Translations under genes and position numbers: made by a program
Shown here: positions 1 to 9,455 of the stretch, in pieces
Position numbering within the stretch: the first letter of the stretch is position 1
Layout: each line of letters starts with the position of its first letter
From: Methylomonas sp.
GTDB lineage: Bacteria; Pseudomonadota; Gammaproteobacteria; Methylococcales; Methylomonadaceae
Length of the DNA stretch: 64,000 nucleotides
Assembly (NCBI GenBank): GCA_026988155.1
Contig: JALSLW010000032.1
Location: 16,144-80,143 of the forward strand
Direction: 5' to 3'
Notes under the pieces: model-generated
Told to the model about the DNA's origin: nothing
The model's database searches: none
The model's input: only the letters and a program-made list of their open reading frames with translations

Positions 1-2
1 TT

Positions 3-959
3 ATCCCAATATGTTTTATTATCTATATGGCTGATGTGCTGTTCTGGAGGAATTACCTAAAAACTATTCTGCCCAGCAGTCCAACTCACTTTATCTTGTT
101 CCAGATCCTGTTTGGAACGCCCCATATTATTGCAAGTGCCATAGTGCTGACCAGCAATAAAGAATATCTGCAGTTTTTTAAGCCAAAACTGATTGGCATG
201 ACGATGTTTATCGTTGCTTTTTTTGGTTTTGGCAGTTTGTTTATCTCCTATAAAATGCTTTATATTACTACAGCCTGCTGGACTGTTTATCATGTGTTTA
301 AGCAGCAGCATGGCATAGCGAAAGGCATTTGCAGACTGCCGGGCTGGGCGTTTTATTGGATGCTATGGTTGAGTGTGTCGGCGGGCATCTTTATTTATAT
401 GGGGATATTTTTAAAAAACAGTTTGGACGATCAGCAAGTGGTATGGGTTAAGCTAATTGCAGGTACTTTAACGATAGGTTTGGTTTTAAGTTCGGTACTC
501 TGTCAGCGTTATGTTTCAACCCAGTTTGGAAAATATTTTTTGTGGTCAAATACGCTGCTAATAGTCAGCAGTTTTTATTTTTACACACAGCAATATTATT
601 TTTTAGCCATATTAATTCCCCGGTTGGTACATGATGCGACAGCCTATGTTTTTTATGTCACTCACGATTACAACAGGCATCATCAAACACCGCAAAATAG
701 TCTGTATAAGTTTGCCGCCCGTTGCAATATACATGTTTTTTTAGTATTGCCATTAATTTCCTTTGCTTTAACCTATCTGCTACAGGCTTATGGCGATGCA
801 TGGGTTAATATCATTACTCAGTACTTTTTTGGTACGGACATATACAAAGCCATTACATTAGGCTTAATCGGTTACCTGTCATTAATGCATTATTATACTG
901 AGTCATTTACCTGGCAGTCGAATTCCCCTTTAAGACGGTATATTCGATTTTCTAGATAA
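3..959 (+). CDS. Polytopic His-rich membrane protein, 5' end outside window
   Basis: The frame is open to the left edge and the first ATG (27) has no ribosome-binding site, so the gene probably starts upstream. The product is very hydrophobic, with about seven or eight membrane segments. Conserved-looking histidines sit at membrane borders: GTPHIIAS near the N terminus, YHVFKQQHG near residue 90, HDATAYVFYVTHDYNRHH near residue 205 and HYYTESFTW near the C terminus. This spacing of PH, YHxxxQ and paired HD motifs recalls the Brp/Blh carotene-dioxygenase-like membrane proteins, which bind iron through membrane histidines, but I cannot confirm homology. Function is unassigned. It is followed after 83 bp by a secreted metalloprotease gene in the same direction. 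Confidence 0.7.
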   Translation: MPICFIIYMADVLFWRNYLKTILPSSPTHFILFQILFGTPHIIASAIVLTSNKEYLQFFKPKLIGMTMFIVAFFGFGSLFISYKMLYITTACWTVYHVFKQQHGIAKGICRLPGWAFYWMLWLSVSAGIFIYMGIFLKNSLDDQQVVWVKLIAGTLTIGLVLSSVLCQRYVSTQFGKYFLWSNTLLIVSSFYFYTQQYYFLAILIPRLVHDATAYVFYVTHDYNRHHQTPQNSLYKFAARCNIHVFLVLPLISFALTYLLQAYGDAWVNIITQYFFGTDIYKAITLGLIGYLSLMHYYTESFTWQSNSPLRRYIRFSR

Positions 960-1042
960 ATAAGTGGTTTATACTGTTTTTTTATGATCATATTAAAATA
1001 ATGTGTTATAAAGACATTATTTTTTTTAAGGAGTGTGTAAAA

Positions 1043-1942
1043 GTGAATAAAGTAATAAAATTGTTGGCTATGGGGGTATTGGGAACGGGGATGCAGCAGG
1101 CTCAGGCGACGTCTATAGTGTTTGATTACGGGTATGATTCAAATAGTTTTTTTGATACCCAAGCAAAAAAAGATGTTTTGGAGGCTGCGGGCAGTTTTTT
1201 TTCAAGTCGTCTAAATGATAGCTTAAGTGCTATTGATTCAGCTGGGAATAATCATTTTAATGCCAATTTTAGCAACCCAGGAGTAACGGGTTCTACAGTT
1301 ACAATCAATGATTTTAATGTAGCCGCCAATACCTTAACAGTATTTGCCGGTGGGCGTGCAATTGCAGGGTCTACTATTGGTATAGGTGGTCCGGGTGGGT
1401 ATGGTGCTAGTGGCAGTCAGGCGTTTTTTGATTCTTTTGATAGAGGACAAGCAGATGTGGGCACAACTGATTTTGCACCTTGGGGGGGCGCAATAACTTT
1501 TGACACTGGGGCTTTGTGGTATTTTGATAGTGACGTTAGCACGGTTGAGTCTTTTTCAGGCAATGACTTTTATTCTGTTGCAATTCATGAACTGGGGCAT
1601 TTATTAGGGATTGGAACTGCAGATTCTTGGGATAATCTCGTAAGTAGCGGCAGTTTTATAGGTTCTGCTTCTAATGCTGTATATGGAGGCGATGTTCCTT
1701 TGCACTTAGATGATTCTCATTGGGCTGATGGCACAATGAGTTTGGTCGATGCCCAAGATGCTCAAGATGTTGCAATGGGTCCATCTATTACTACAGGTAC
1801 CAGAAAATATTTTACGGATCTTGATTTGGCAGGATTGACAGATGTTGGCTGGGAAGTTAGTGCGGTTCCCGTTCCTGCAGCCGTTTATTTTTTCGGTTCA
1901 GCTTTGTTAGGTTTAGGCGCTTTTCGTAAAAAGTCAAAATAG
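1043..1942 (+). CDS. Secreted zinc metalloprotease with VPxPAA-type C-terminal sorting tag
   Basis: I chose the GTG at 1043 because AAGGAG lies at 1028-1033, nine bases upstream, and the product then begins with a short basic stretch and a signal peptide ending near QAQA. The longer open frame from 1001 has no such site. The mature protein is Gly/Ser/Asp-rich. HELGHLLGIG, in the second half, is a classical HExxHxxG zinc site of metzincin-like peptidases. The C terminus is VPVPAAVYFFGSALLGLG followed by basic RKKSK, that is a signature, one membrane helix and a basic tail, as in VPLPA/PEP-CTERM exported proteins that an exosortase/archaeosortase-like enzyme is thought to process. The substrate is unknown. 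Confidence 0.82.
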   Translation: MNKVIKLLAMGVLGTGMQQAQATSIVFDYGYDSNSFFDTQAKKDVLEAAGSFFSSRLNDSLSAIDSAGNNHFNANFSNPGVTGSTVTINDFNVAANTLTVFAGGRAIAGSTIGIGGPGGYGASGSQAFFDSFDRGQADVGTTDFAPWGGAITFDTGALWYFDSDVSTVESFSGNDFYSVAIHELGHLLGIGTADSWDNLVSSGSFIGSASNAVYGGDVPLHLDDSHWADGTMSLVDAQDAQDVAMGPSITTGTRKYFTDLDLAGLTDVGWEVSAVPVPAAVYFFGSALLGLGAFRKKSK

Positions 1943-1945
1943 GCT

Positions 1946-2332
1946 GTGCCTGCGTTAATCCTCTTATTACTGGCAAGCAATGTCAGTAATGCTGAGGATT
2001 TTGTTGCCGTTCAAGGTGTGCTGCGTGTTTCTTTACCAAGATCAATAGCTTCTGCTTCGGTTGATATTGCATTAGTTGAAAAGGCCTCCCCTAATAATCA
2101 AATAATTTCAACGCAGTTCTGTACCCTGTTTTCTGGTGACTCATGTAAAATATTATTGCAATATAATATAAAGGATATTGAGTCAAACAGGCAGTATAGC
2201 GTTGATGTTTCAGTTGTATCGCATGCAGATGGAATGAGTCAGGTTTTTCTATCTTCATTTCCTGTTTTAACATTCAATAATCCAAAGAAATTAAATATAG
2301 TCATTAGCATACCGCCGGAGCCAATTGAATAA
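1946..2332 (+). CDS. Small secreted protein, unknown function
   Basis: This 128-residue frame starts at a GTG three bases after the metalloprotease stop, so it is probably co-translated with it. The first 16 residues (MPALILLLLASNVSNA) look like a short signal peptide. The rest is a beta-rich sequence with two cysteines close together (CTLFSGDSC), possibly a disulfide loop. I recognise no domain. Its position suggests a partner, inhibitor or chaperone of the upstream metalloprotease, but that is only context. The start is uncertain because no clear ribosome-binding site is seen. Confidence 0.55.
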   Translation: MPALILLLLASNVSNAEDFVAVQGVLRVSLPRSIASASVDIALVEKASPNNQIISTQFCTLFSGDSCKILLQYNIKDIESNRQYSVDVSVVSHADGMSQVFLSSFPVLTFNNPKKLNIVISIPPEPIE

Positions 2333-2472
2333 ATATTGCTCCATAGCGCTCTCCTTTTCTAAACTTGGTTTTCTCTAAGTTTAAGTATCATTTTTACTAT
2401 TTAACCCATCAATAAGTAACAAATAATTTTTAGTCTATACTTTTAGTACAGTTTGTTAATAACACGTAAAGT

Positions 2473-3312
2473 ATGACACCGGCCCAGCTTGCTTCAGAAG
2501 TCGAAAATTTATTTTCACTTCCTGAGGTCTATTTCAAAATAAAAAAAATAATTGATCACCCTGCATCTACAGTGAATGATGTAGCAGATGTTGTTGTCCA
2601 AGATCCTAATATTTCTGCCCGTATTTTAAGAATCGTTAACAGCTCGTTTTTTGGTTTTGCTACAGAAATTGAATCTATCCCCAGGGCGATTAATATCATG
2701 GGCATGGCACAGCTGCATGACCTGGCTTTGACCATTTCAGCGACCAAGGCTTTTAAAGGCATTAAAAGCGACCTGATTAATATGAAAGACTTTTGGCTGC
2801 ACAGCATCTATTGTGCAGCCATTGCAAAATTGATTGCTAGAAAGTGCAACGTTGTTGATAGCGAACGTCTTTTTGTATCAGGGATTCTTCATGATATAGG
2901 CCATTTAGTCATATACACTAAATTGCCCTCTCAAACGGCTAAGCTGTTAGAAACAGCAAAACAGCAGCAGATACCGCTTGCACAGCTGGAAAAAAAGACC
3001 TTGGGTTTTGACTATGCAGAAGTAGGTGGAGAATTGCTGCAATTATGGAAACTGCCTACCTGTCTCTGTCATACAGTTCACCACCATACGCATATTCAAA
3101 ATGAGGAACAATTTGCCATTGATGCGGCCATTATTCATATTGCCAATATTCTGGTGCTTCAGGAGGAGAGCGAGAAAACAGGCCTAAAGGCACCAAAAAT
3201 AGATCCGATGAGTTTTCAGCTGACTTCGTTGACTGAAGATGAGCTAGCTCCATTAAAAATAGAAGCCAAAAAAAATATGGCAGATATTTTGAAACTTTTA
3301 TTTACTCAATAA
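2473..3312 (+). CDS. HDOD domain signalling protein
   Basis: The 279-residue protein is essentially one HDOD domain: the N-terminal part has VQDPNISARILRIVNSSFFG and IPRAINIMG, typical of the family, and GILHDIGHLVIY carries the HD pair. HDOD proteins are cytosolic helical signalling modules related to HD hydrolases and often sit beside two-component and c-di-GMP genes. Here it opens a run of same-strand genes: histidine kinase (gap about 20 bp), receiver protein, GGDEF-EAL protein and a MshEN-type pilus ATPase. A role upstream of pilus or adhesion control is inferred from that context. The ATG at 2473 is the first in frame; the ribosome-binding site is weak. Confidence 0.87.
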   Translation: MTPAQLASEVENLFSLPEVYFKIKKIIDHPASTVNDVADVVVQDPNISARILRIVNSSFFGFATEIESIPRAINIMGMAQLHDLALTISATKAFKGIKSDLINMKDFWLHSIYCAAIAKLIARKCNVVDSERLFVSGILHDIGHLVIYTKLPSQTAKLLETAKQQQIPLAQLEKKTLGFDYAEVGGELLQLWKLPTCLCHTVHHHTHIQNEEQFAIDAAIIHIANILVLQEESEKTGLKAPKIDPMSFQLTSLTEDELAPLKIEAKKNMADILKLLFTQ

Positions 3313-3335
3313 CTTGTTTTGGGCAATTGACAGAA

Positions 3336-4790
3336 ATGAAAAAAATAATTGGATACCGCACTGGATTAGCCATGATTTTCGCCTGTTTATTAGTGACGGT
3401 GCTGATTGCTTATATTTCTACTGATTATTTAAAGGCTGGCATAGACGTATCTGAAATTTCAGTTGCTGGTCAGCTGCTCTGGCCTGTTTTTTTATTGCTA
3501 CCGATTACTTATTGGATAATAAGTCGAGAACTTAAGCCACTTAAGCAAGCGTGTATAAAATTAGAAGCAGCGATGAAGCAGCAGAATATTAGTCAGGTCA
3601 GCAGTACTAACCATGTGTTCAAGGATTTTATGAACAATTTTGAGCGCTTTGTGTCTGAAGTTGATAAGCGTTCTGTCAAGTTAAGTCAGCAGCAATTTAA
3701 ATCTGCCGCTTCTGCTCTGGCCTTAACTTATCAGCGACAGCGTACAGAATCAGCTTTGCAATCGTTGCCAGATGCTGTGTTAGTGATGGATGAAACAGGC
3801 AAAGCTTCCTTTGTCAATTCCAAGCTGACACTTTTGATAGGCGTTAATATTGACAGCATTATAGGAGCCAAACCCCATGAATGGTGTCAATATCCAGATA
3901 TTGTCAATCTGCTTTCCAAGTATCAGCATCATCAGCTGCGATTTCAGCGATCTGATTCCGTTGAAATAACTCCTGAACATAATCCGGATATTACAGTTTC
4001 AGTCAGTGCGTATCCACTTTTTTCATCTAAGGAAAGTGACAGCATTTGTGGGACTTTGGTGGTTTTTAAAGATATAAGCAGTAAAATTTTAGCAGACCGC
4101 GCAAGAGAAGAGTTTATCAATCATGTTTCCCATGAGTTGAAATCACCTTTAAATGTTATTCACATGTATGCAGAATCCTTATTGGATCCTGAGTTGCCGA
4201 ATGAGCAGCTGGTAAGCTCCATTAATGTCATTAATGATGAAGCAGAACGGCTTGGCAATCTTATTGGCAACTTATTAAATATATCTAAAATTGAAGCAGG
4301 CAGTATTGCCATCAATATGCAGAGGGTGAAACTCAATGAATTTTTGCAGGATACTTTTGATAGTGTTGCAAGAAGCGGAGATGACAGCGGTATTCAATTT
4401 GAACTGAATTTGCCACCGAATTTGCCGAATATCCAGCTCGATAAAGACTTGCTTAGAGTGGCACTGAATAATTTATTGACTAATGCCGTTAAATATAACA
4501 ATCCTCGGGGGAAAGTCAGTTTATCTGTAGAAGAAACTGACGAGCAAATTATTCTGACAATCAGTGATACAGGAATAGGTATAGCTGAGAAAGATCAAGC
4601 CTATGTTTTTGAAAAGTTTTATCGCGCAGATGATGATGAAGTGACTCAGCGCGGCGGTCATGGCTTGGGACTTGCATTGGCAAAAGAAATTATTGATTTG
4701 CATCAGGGGGCGATACAGTTGCAAAGCACTATAGGTAAGGGCAGCGTGTTTACAATAGAGCTGAAAAAAACCAGCTCCTTTTTGAAATAA
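3336..4790 (+). CDS. PAS sensor histidine kinase
   Basis: Two N-terminal membrane helices (about residues 8-30 and 45-62) enclose only a very short outside loop, so sensing is probably in the membrane or cytosol. A PAS domain follows at about 130-245 (SLPDAVLVMDETGKASFVN). The HisKA phospho-acceptor site is NHVSHELKSPLN. The ATPase part has the N box (NNLLTNAVKYN), DTGIGI (G1) and GHGLGLALAKEI (G2), so it looks catalytically complete. The receiver gene follows after 6 bp and is the likely partner. A TTG nine bases upstream (3327) is an alternative start; I prefer the ATG at 3336. Confidence 0.88.
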   Translation: MKKIIGYRTGLAMIFACLLVTVLIAYISTDYLKAGIDVSEISVAGQLLWPVFLLLPITYWIISRELKPLKQACIKLEAAMKQQNISQVSSTNHVFKDFMNNFERFVSEVDKRSVKLSQQQFKSAASALALTYQRQRTESALQSLPDAVLVMDETGKASFVNSKLTLLIGVNIDSIIGAKPHEWCQYPDIVNLLSKYQHHQLRFQRSDSVEITPEHNPDITVSVSAYPLFSSKESDSICGTLVVFKDISSKILADRAREEFINHVSHELKSPLNVIHMYAESLLDPELPNEQLVSSINVINDEAERLGNLIGNLLNISKIEAGSIAINMQRVKLNEFLQDTFDSVARSGDDSGIQFELNLPPNLPNIQLDKDLLRVALNNLLTNAVKYNNPRGKVSLSVEETDEQIILTISDTGIGIAEKDQAYVFEKFYRADDDEVTQRGGHGLGLALAKEIIDLHQGAIQLQSTIGKGSVFTIELKKTSSFLK

Positions 4791-4796
4791 AATAGT

Positions 4797-5171
4797 ATGA
4801 AAAAAATACTTATTGCAGATGACGAACCGCATGTAACAATGGTATTAAAACAGTTTTTGGAACGGTCGGATTATCAAGTGACAACTGTGCTAAATGGCCA
4901 GCAGGCATTGGCTCAAATTGCCAGGGAGATGCCTGATTTATTGATTACTGATGTGCAAATGCCGAAAATGAATGGCATTGATCTATGTGAAGTGATTAAT
5001 CGAAGTTTTCCTGAATTACAGAAATTAATTATCGTTATGACTTCGCGTACTGATGGTGATATTCGTACTTGGGTAAAACCTTATGACCACATAGAGTTAA
5101 TGGAAAAGCCTTTAAGCATGCGTCGTCTAACCAGTCGCTTAAATGATTTTTTTGCCCAGCAGAGCGAGTAA
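4797..5171 (+). CDS. Single-domain response regulator (CheY-like)
   Basis: The 124-residue protein is a receiver domain and nothing more. The acidic pair D8-D9, the phospho-acceptor D52 (in LLITDVQMPKMNG), T82 and K104 (MEKP) are all present. With no output domain it must act through protein contacts, and its neighbours are a histidine kinase 6 bp upstream and a GGDEF-EAL protein 3 bp downstream. The likely phosphorelay is kinase to this protein, then an effect on the c-di-GMP enzyme or pilus motor. That last step is inferred. Confidence 0.88.
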   Translation: MKKILIADDEPHVTMVLKQFLERSDYQVTTVLNGQQALAQIAREMPDLLITDVQMPKMNGIDLCEVINRSFPELQKLIIVMTSRTDGDIRTWVKPYDHIELMEKPLSMRRLTSRLNDFFAQQSE

Positions 5172-5174
5172 AGA

Positions 5175-7340
5175 ATGAAACCAAAGATCAGTCTGGTAAA
5201 TTTAACGAAATATCTGCCATTTTTTACTCCGGTCGCCAAAAAAGGACATGCCTTGGCGATATGCAATTATATAGGCAAGCCGCTATTATCAGAATTATCG
5301 GATGAGCTATCACAGCAGTCCGCCTTTTCTATGCAAGAAATTACAAAACTTATAAACTGGGATTCAGCTAGTGAAAGTAAGGGGTATTTGCATATTGAAA
5401 ATAGTGGTTATATTTTTTTTAGCCCTTTAACGTTAGGTGCAAATGAGAACTCCTACTGGCTGGTAGGGATTCAAAAAACAGAGCAGATTTTATCTCAGCA
5501 GCAAATTGAAAATCAGTACATTAAATTTCAGCATATTGCTACATGTCTGACTGAAGACTTTAACCATACAGAAACAATTACCGGCATGGCTGATGAGCTT
5601 TCTGTACGCTATGAAGAACTAAACCTGCTTTATGGCATAGATGATATTGAATCATTTTATAAGAATAATGATGAAGAAAAATCACTTAAACAGATTGCTC
5701 AAAACTGTGTTGATTATCTGAATATTGATTATGCGGCCATTTATATTCCAGAACATGATTTCTTTTTTCATCAGCTTAGTTCCAGTACTTCAATAGCTAA
5801 TGAGAACTATTTGGAAGAAATCATCCGTCAGCACCTATATGGCTATATTACAATCAGTCCTGAAACTTTGGTCATTAACAGAAACAATGATATAGACTGG
5901 ACGGATGCCAATCTGCAGATTCCTAATAAAATAATAGCTGCTCCAATACTCCAGGCTAATCATACAGCTTGCGGGCTGCTGGTTTTGATTAATTCTTTAG
6001 AAAGGCTAGATTTTTCCAATAGTGATCGAAAATTAACTGAAGTTCTTGCTGCCGAAGGATCAAAACTGATTCAGGCCCGCCGTGATCCAACCACTGGTCA
6101 GCTTAATCGTCGCGGTTTTACTGAAAGGCTAGAAAAAACGTTGGCTGAACGGCAGGCTAATATAAGAGACTGCCTTTTAGTTATTGATTTGGATCATTTT
6201 AAAGTAGTGAATGATACCGCTGGCCAAAAAGGTGGTGATCAGCTATTAAAACAAATTACTGCACTGATATTAAAGAATCTAAAAAAAACAGACACACTGA
6301 GCCGGCTGGGGTCGGATGAATTTGCCATTATTTTAAGGCAATGCAATCTCGTTCATGCAACAGAGATCGCGGAAAGGATTCGGCTGACAATTAAACAGTT
6401 TCGATTTTTATATCAGGAGAAGATGTTTGATTTATCTGCCTGTTTAGGTGTTGTAGAGTTAAATGTAGAAATAAAAGACTTTTCTCAGGCGCTGGGAGCC
6501 GCCGATTTGGCGTGTTCAGTGGCAAAAGAGCAGGGAAGGAACCGAGTGCATATCTATCAGTCATCTGATGAAATGCTGCTGAAACATGAAAATGAAATGC
6601 TTTGGATCAGTCGGATTAATTTAGCATTGGAAGAAGATCTGTTTCAGATTTATCGCCAAAAAATAGAATTGCTGCATGGAGATATTGGCAGTGAAGAGCA
6701 TTATGAAATACTGATTCGATTAAAAGAAAGGAATGGCGAGGTTTTATCCCCATTTCATTTTATCCCCACAGCGGAACGCTTCAATTTAATGCCTAAAATA
6801 GATCGTTGGGTTATTAAAACAGCCTTAAAAAGAATGGCGGAAGAATTTGCTAAGTTCCCCGATTCAAAACTGGTCTGTTCAATCAATCTGTCCGGACAAT
6901 CATTTTCAGAAGAGGGTTTTGTTAGCTATATTAAAGAGCAGATCAATAAGTTTTCAGTACCAGCGGATAGAGTCTGTCTTGAAATGACTGAAACGGCCGC
7001 AGTTTCAAATCTTACCCAGGCGGTTAAATTTATGGAAGAGCTAAAGGCGTTTGGGTGTCGCTTTTCGCTTGATGATTTTGGCAGTGGCATGAGCTCATTT
7101 ACCTATTTAAAAAACCTGCCTGTCGACTACCTAAAGATAGACGGCTATTTTGTTAAGACTATGATAGAAAATAAAATTGATAAAGCCATGGTTAATGCTA
7201 TTCACCAAATTGGCAGTGTGATGGGGTTAAAAACGATCGCAGAATTTGTAGAAAATGACGAGATAATGAATGAGCTGAGGAAAATGGGGGTTAATTATGG
7301 ACAGGGCTATGGCATTCATAAACCAGAACACTTTATCTGA
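5175..7340 (+). CDS. GAF-GGDEF-EAL cyclic-di-GMP protein with variant GSDEF and EIL motifs
   Basis: The 721-residue protein has an N-terminal region of unknown type, a GAF-like domain at about 165-300, a GGDEF domain at about 305-465 and an EAL domain at about 475-720. The GGDEF signature reads GSDEF (residues 379-383): the second glycine is replaced, so cyclase activity is doubtful. The EAL signature reads EIL (511-513), but the other phosphodiesterase residues are visible: SINLSGQS, EMTE, LDDFGSG, YLKIDG, AEFVE and GQGY. Known family logic therefore favours c-di-GMP breakdown, with the GGDEF domain perhaps a GTP sensor. It lies between a receiver gene and a pilus ATPase with a c-di-GMP-binding domain, an obvious regulatory pairing. 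Confidence 0.88.
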   Translation: MKPKISLVNLTKYLPFFTPVAKKGHALAICNYIGKPLLSELSDELSQQSAFSMQEITKLINWDSASESKGYLHIENSGYIFFSPLTLGANENSYWLVGIQKTEQILSQQQIENQYIKFQHIATCLTEDFNHTETITGMADELSVRYEELNLLYGIDDIESFYKNNDEEKSLKQIAQNCVDYLNIDYAAIYIPEHDFFFHQLSSSTSIANENYLEEIIRQHLYGYITISPETLVINRNNDIDWTDANLQIPNKIIAAPILQANHTACGLLVLINSLERLDFSNSDRKLTEVLAAEGSKLIQARRDPTTGQLNRRGFTERLEKTLAERQANIRDCLLVIDLDHFKVVNDTAGQKGGDQLLKQITALILKNLKKTDTLSRLGSDEFAIILRQCNLVHATEIAERIRLTIKQFRFLYQEKMFDLSACLGVVELNVEIKDFSQALGAADLACSVAKEQGRNRVHIYQSSDEMLLKHENEMLWISRINLALEEDLFQIYRQKIELLHGDIGSEEHYEILIRLKERNGEVLSPFHFIPTAERFNLMPKIDRWVIKTALKRMAEEFAKFPDSKLVCSINLSGQSFSEEGFVSYIKEQINKFSVPADRVCLEMTETAAVSNLTQAVKFMEELKAFGCRFSLDDFGSGMSSFTYLKNLPVDYLKIDGYFVKTMIENKIDKAMVNAIHQIGSVMGLKTIAEFVENDEIMNELRKMGVNYGQGYGIHKPEHFI

Positions 7341-7421
7341 TGTGGCACCATAGGGATAAGGCATATCTTGTCTCAGCATCTTATACAGATAATTATCCTC
7401 CAGCTTCCTAAATAAAAGGCA

Positions 7422-9455
7422 ATGACAGAAATCACCCGCAGTCGTGTTGGCACCAACACCTATTTAGCCCCACAAGGCTCGCTTGCTGATTCGCTTACAT
7501 TAGAAGCGCTGCAGCAAGAAGTCGACAGCTGTATAGTCAAATCTGAAACCCAGCTGATTATTGATTTGAGCCATGTGCCCACCTTGGCAAGCAAAGTTAT
7601 AGAGTCACTTCTTGACTGGCAGGATGATCTTATCCCCAAGGGCGGCAAGCTCACTATTGTCAATGCTAACCCCGTCAATCAAGATGTCTTTTATATTACA
7701 GAGCTGGATAATTATATCCAGGTTGTCACTCGGCATAATGAAACGGCAAGGGATGAATCCTCAGCTATCTATAAAAATAAAAGACTGGGTGACTTGCTGA
7801 TTGACAAAAAACTAGTTACCCCAGAAAACCTTGATAAAGCACTGCAGCTGCAATCAGCAACAGGCAAACGCATGGGTTCCATTTTGGTTGAAAAGGGCTG
7901 GGTCTCAGAAACCGACTTGCTAAAAATTCTTAGCAAACAGTTAGGCATCCCTTACCTGCATTTAAGGCCTGGTGTCTGGGATACGGCTATTAGCAATATC
8001 ATCAATAAGGATACCCAGCAGAGGTTAAACATACTGCCTCTATTTAAAATACACAAAAATCTTATCGTTGCAACCAGTGATCCGCAAAACCTAAATGCCC
8101 TTGATGAATTGCGTAAACTGACTGGCTGCACAATTAAACCTGTACTGGCTAAAAGTGAGGAAATAGCGCGGCAGTATAAAGACTCCATGGATGATGAAAT
8201 AGACATTTCGGAATATTTAACTAACCTGGAAGAAGATTTTGAAGTTGTAGAAGAAAATAAGCTGGAAGATTTTGCCACCATTGATGAAATGTCCAGTGGC
8301 AGTCCTGTAGTCAATTTGGTCAATGCATTAATCCAGCGGTCTATTCGTGATGGTGCCAGTGATATTCATATTGAACCGTCCCGTGCAAAATGCAGAGTTC
8401 GTTTTCGGCTTGATGGCGTTCTATATGAAGTGATGAACCCAGCCTATGAAATGCATCCTGCGATTGTATCAAGATTGAAAATCATGGCTAACTTAGATAT
8501 TGCTGAGCGTAGACTGCCACAGGATGGCCGTATTCAAGTTAATACTCAGGGCAGAAGTGTGGATCTTAGACTTAGCACTTTGCCGGGAATATTTGGTGAA
8601 AAAATTGTTTTGCGGGTACTTGATGAAAATCAAAGTATTCTGGATATTAATAAGCTCGCATTATCTGATGCCAATCAAGCAGCCTTTATAAATTTATTAA
8701 ACCGCAGTCATGGATTGATTTTAGTGACAGGGCCAACGGGCAGCGGTAAAACAACCACGCTATATGCCGCCATAAATCATTTAAACTCTATTGAAAAAAG
8801 CATTGTCACCATTGAAGACCCTGTAGAGTATCAGGTTGATATAGTCAACCAAAACCAGGTCAAAGAAGCTATAGGTTTAACTTTTGCCAATATTTTAAAG
8901 CATGTACTGCGACAGGACCCTGACATTATTATGGTTGGTGAAATTCGTGATCACCAGACTGCAGAAATTGCTGTGCAGGCCGCATTAACAGGGCATTTAG
9001 TGTTATCAACCCTGCATACAAATGAAAGTACCGGAGCAATTACCCGTTTGATTGAAATGGGGATAGAACCGTATTTGCTATCATCTTCTCTAATTGGCGT
9101 TGTTGCGCAACGCTTATTGCGTACAGTTTGTAAAGACTGTAAAACCTCGTACCTGGCAAGTCCTGAAGAAATAGATCGCTACTGCTGGCAAGATCAGGGG
9201 CAAGTTCGGTTAATGAAAGGCCGGGGCTGTCCCGTATGCTATGACTCGGGCTACAAAGGCAGGGTAGCCGTGCATGAAGTGTTAACAGTTGATTCTCCGC
9301 TGCAGAAGTTGATGGTGACTAACCCAAACCAGGATCAGCTGTTAGAATTTGTAAAAAATAAAGGGATGAGAACATTATTCGGTGATGGTGTTGACCGTGC
9401 TTTGCAGGGCAGTACGACTTTGGAAGAAGTGGTACGTGTTGTGGCCTCAGGATAA
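7422..9455 (+). CDS. STAS-MshEN-GspE/PilB fusion ATPase
   Basis: This cytosolic hexameric-type motor ATPase carries an extra N-terminal STAS domain (about residues 1-100, LIIDLSHVPTLASKVIESLL). A MshEN (T2SSE_N) domain follows at about 118-225 and holds two tandem c-di-GMP motifs of the form RxGxxL-x10-LxxxLxxQ (RLGDLLIDKK...LDKALQLQ and RMGSILVEKG...LLKILSKQ). The GspE core has Walker A GPTGSGKT (437-444), the Walker B region DPDIIMVGEIRD and a CxxC/CxxC zinc site (VCKDCKTS, GCPVCYDSG). It should power assembly of the pilin encoded downstream through the PilC-like platform. MshEN domains are known c-di-GMP sensors, as in MshE. The STAS fusion is unusual in my experience and could bind a regulator. 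Confidence 0.9.
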   Translation: MTEITRSRVGTNTYLAPQGSLADSLTLEALQQEVDSCIVKSETQLIIDLSHVPTLASKVIESLLDWQDDLIPKGGKLTIVNANPVNQDVFYITELDNYIQVVTRHNETARDESSAIYKNKRLGDLLIDKKLVTPENLDKALQLQSATGKRMGSILVEKGWVSETDLLKILSKQLGIPYLHLRPGVWDTAISNIINKDTQQRLNILPLFKIHKNLIVATSDPQNLNALDELRKLTGCTIKPVLAKSEEIARQYKDSMDDEIDISEYLTNLEEDFEVVEENKLEDFATIDEMSSGSPVVNLVNALIQRSIRDGASDIHIEPSRAKCRVRFRLDGVLYEVMNPAYEMHPAIVSRLKIMANLDIAERRLPQDGRIQVNTQGRSVDLRLSTLPGIFGEKIVLRVLDENQSILDINKLALSDANQAAFINLLNRSHGLILVTGPTGSGKTTTLYAAINHLNSIEKSIVTIEDPVEYQVDIVNQNQVKEAIGLTFANILKHVLRQDPDIIMVGEIRDHQTAEIAVQAALTGHLVLSTLHTNESTGAITRLIEMGIEPYLLSSSLIGVVAQRLLRTVCKDCKTSYLASPEEIDRYCWQDQGQVRLMKGRGCPVCYDSGYKGRVAVHEVLTVDSPLQKLMVTNPNQDQLLEFVKNKGMRTLFGDGVDRALQGSTTLEEVVRVVASG

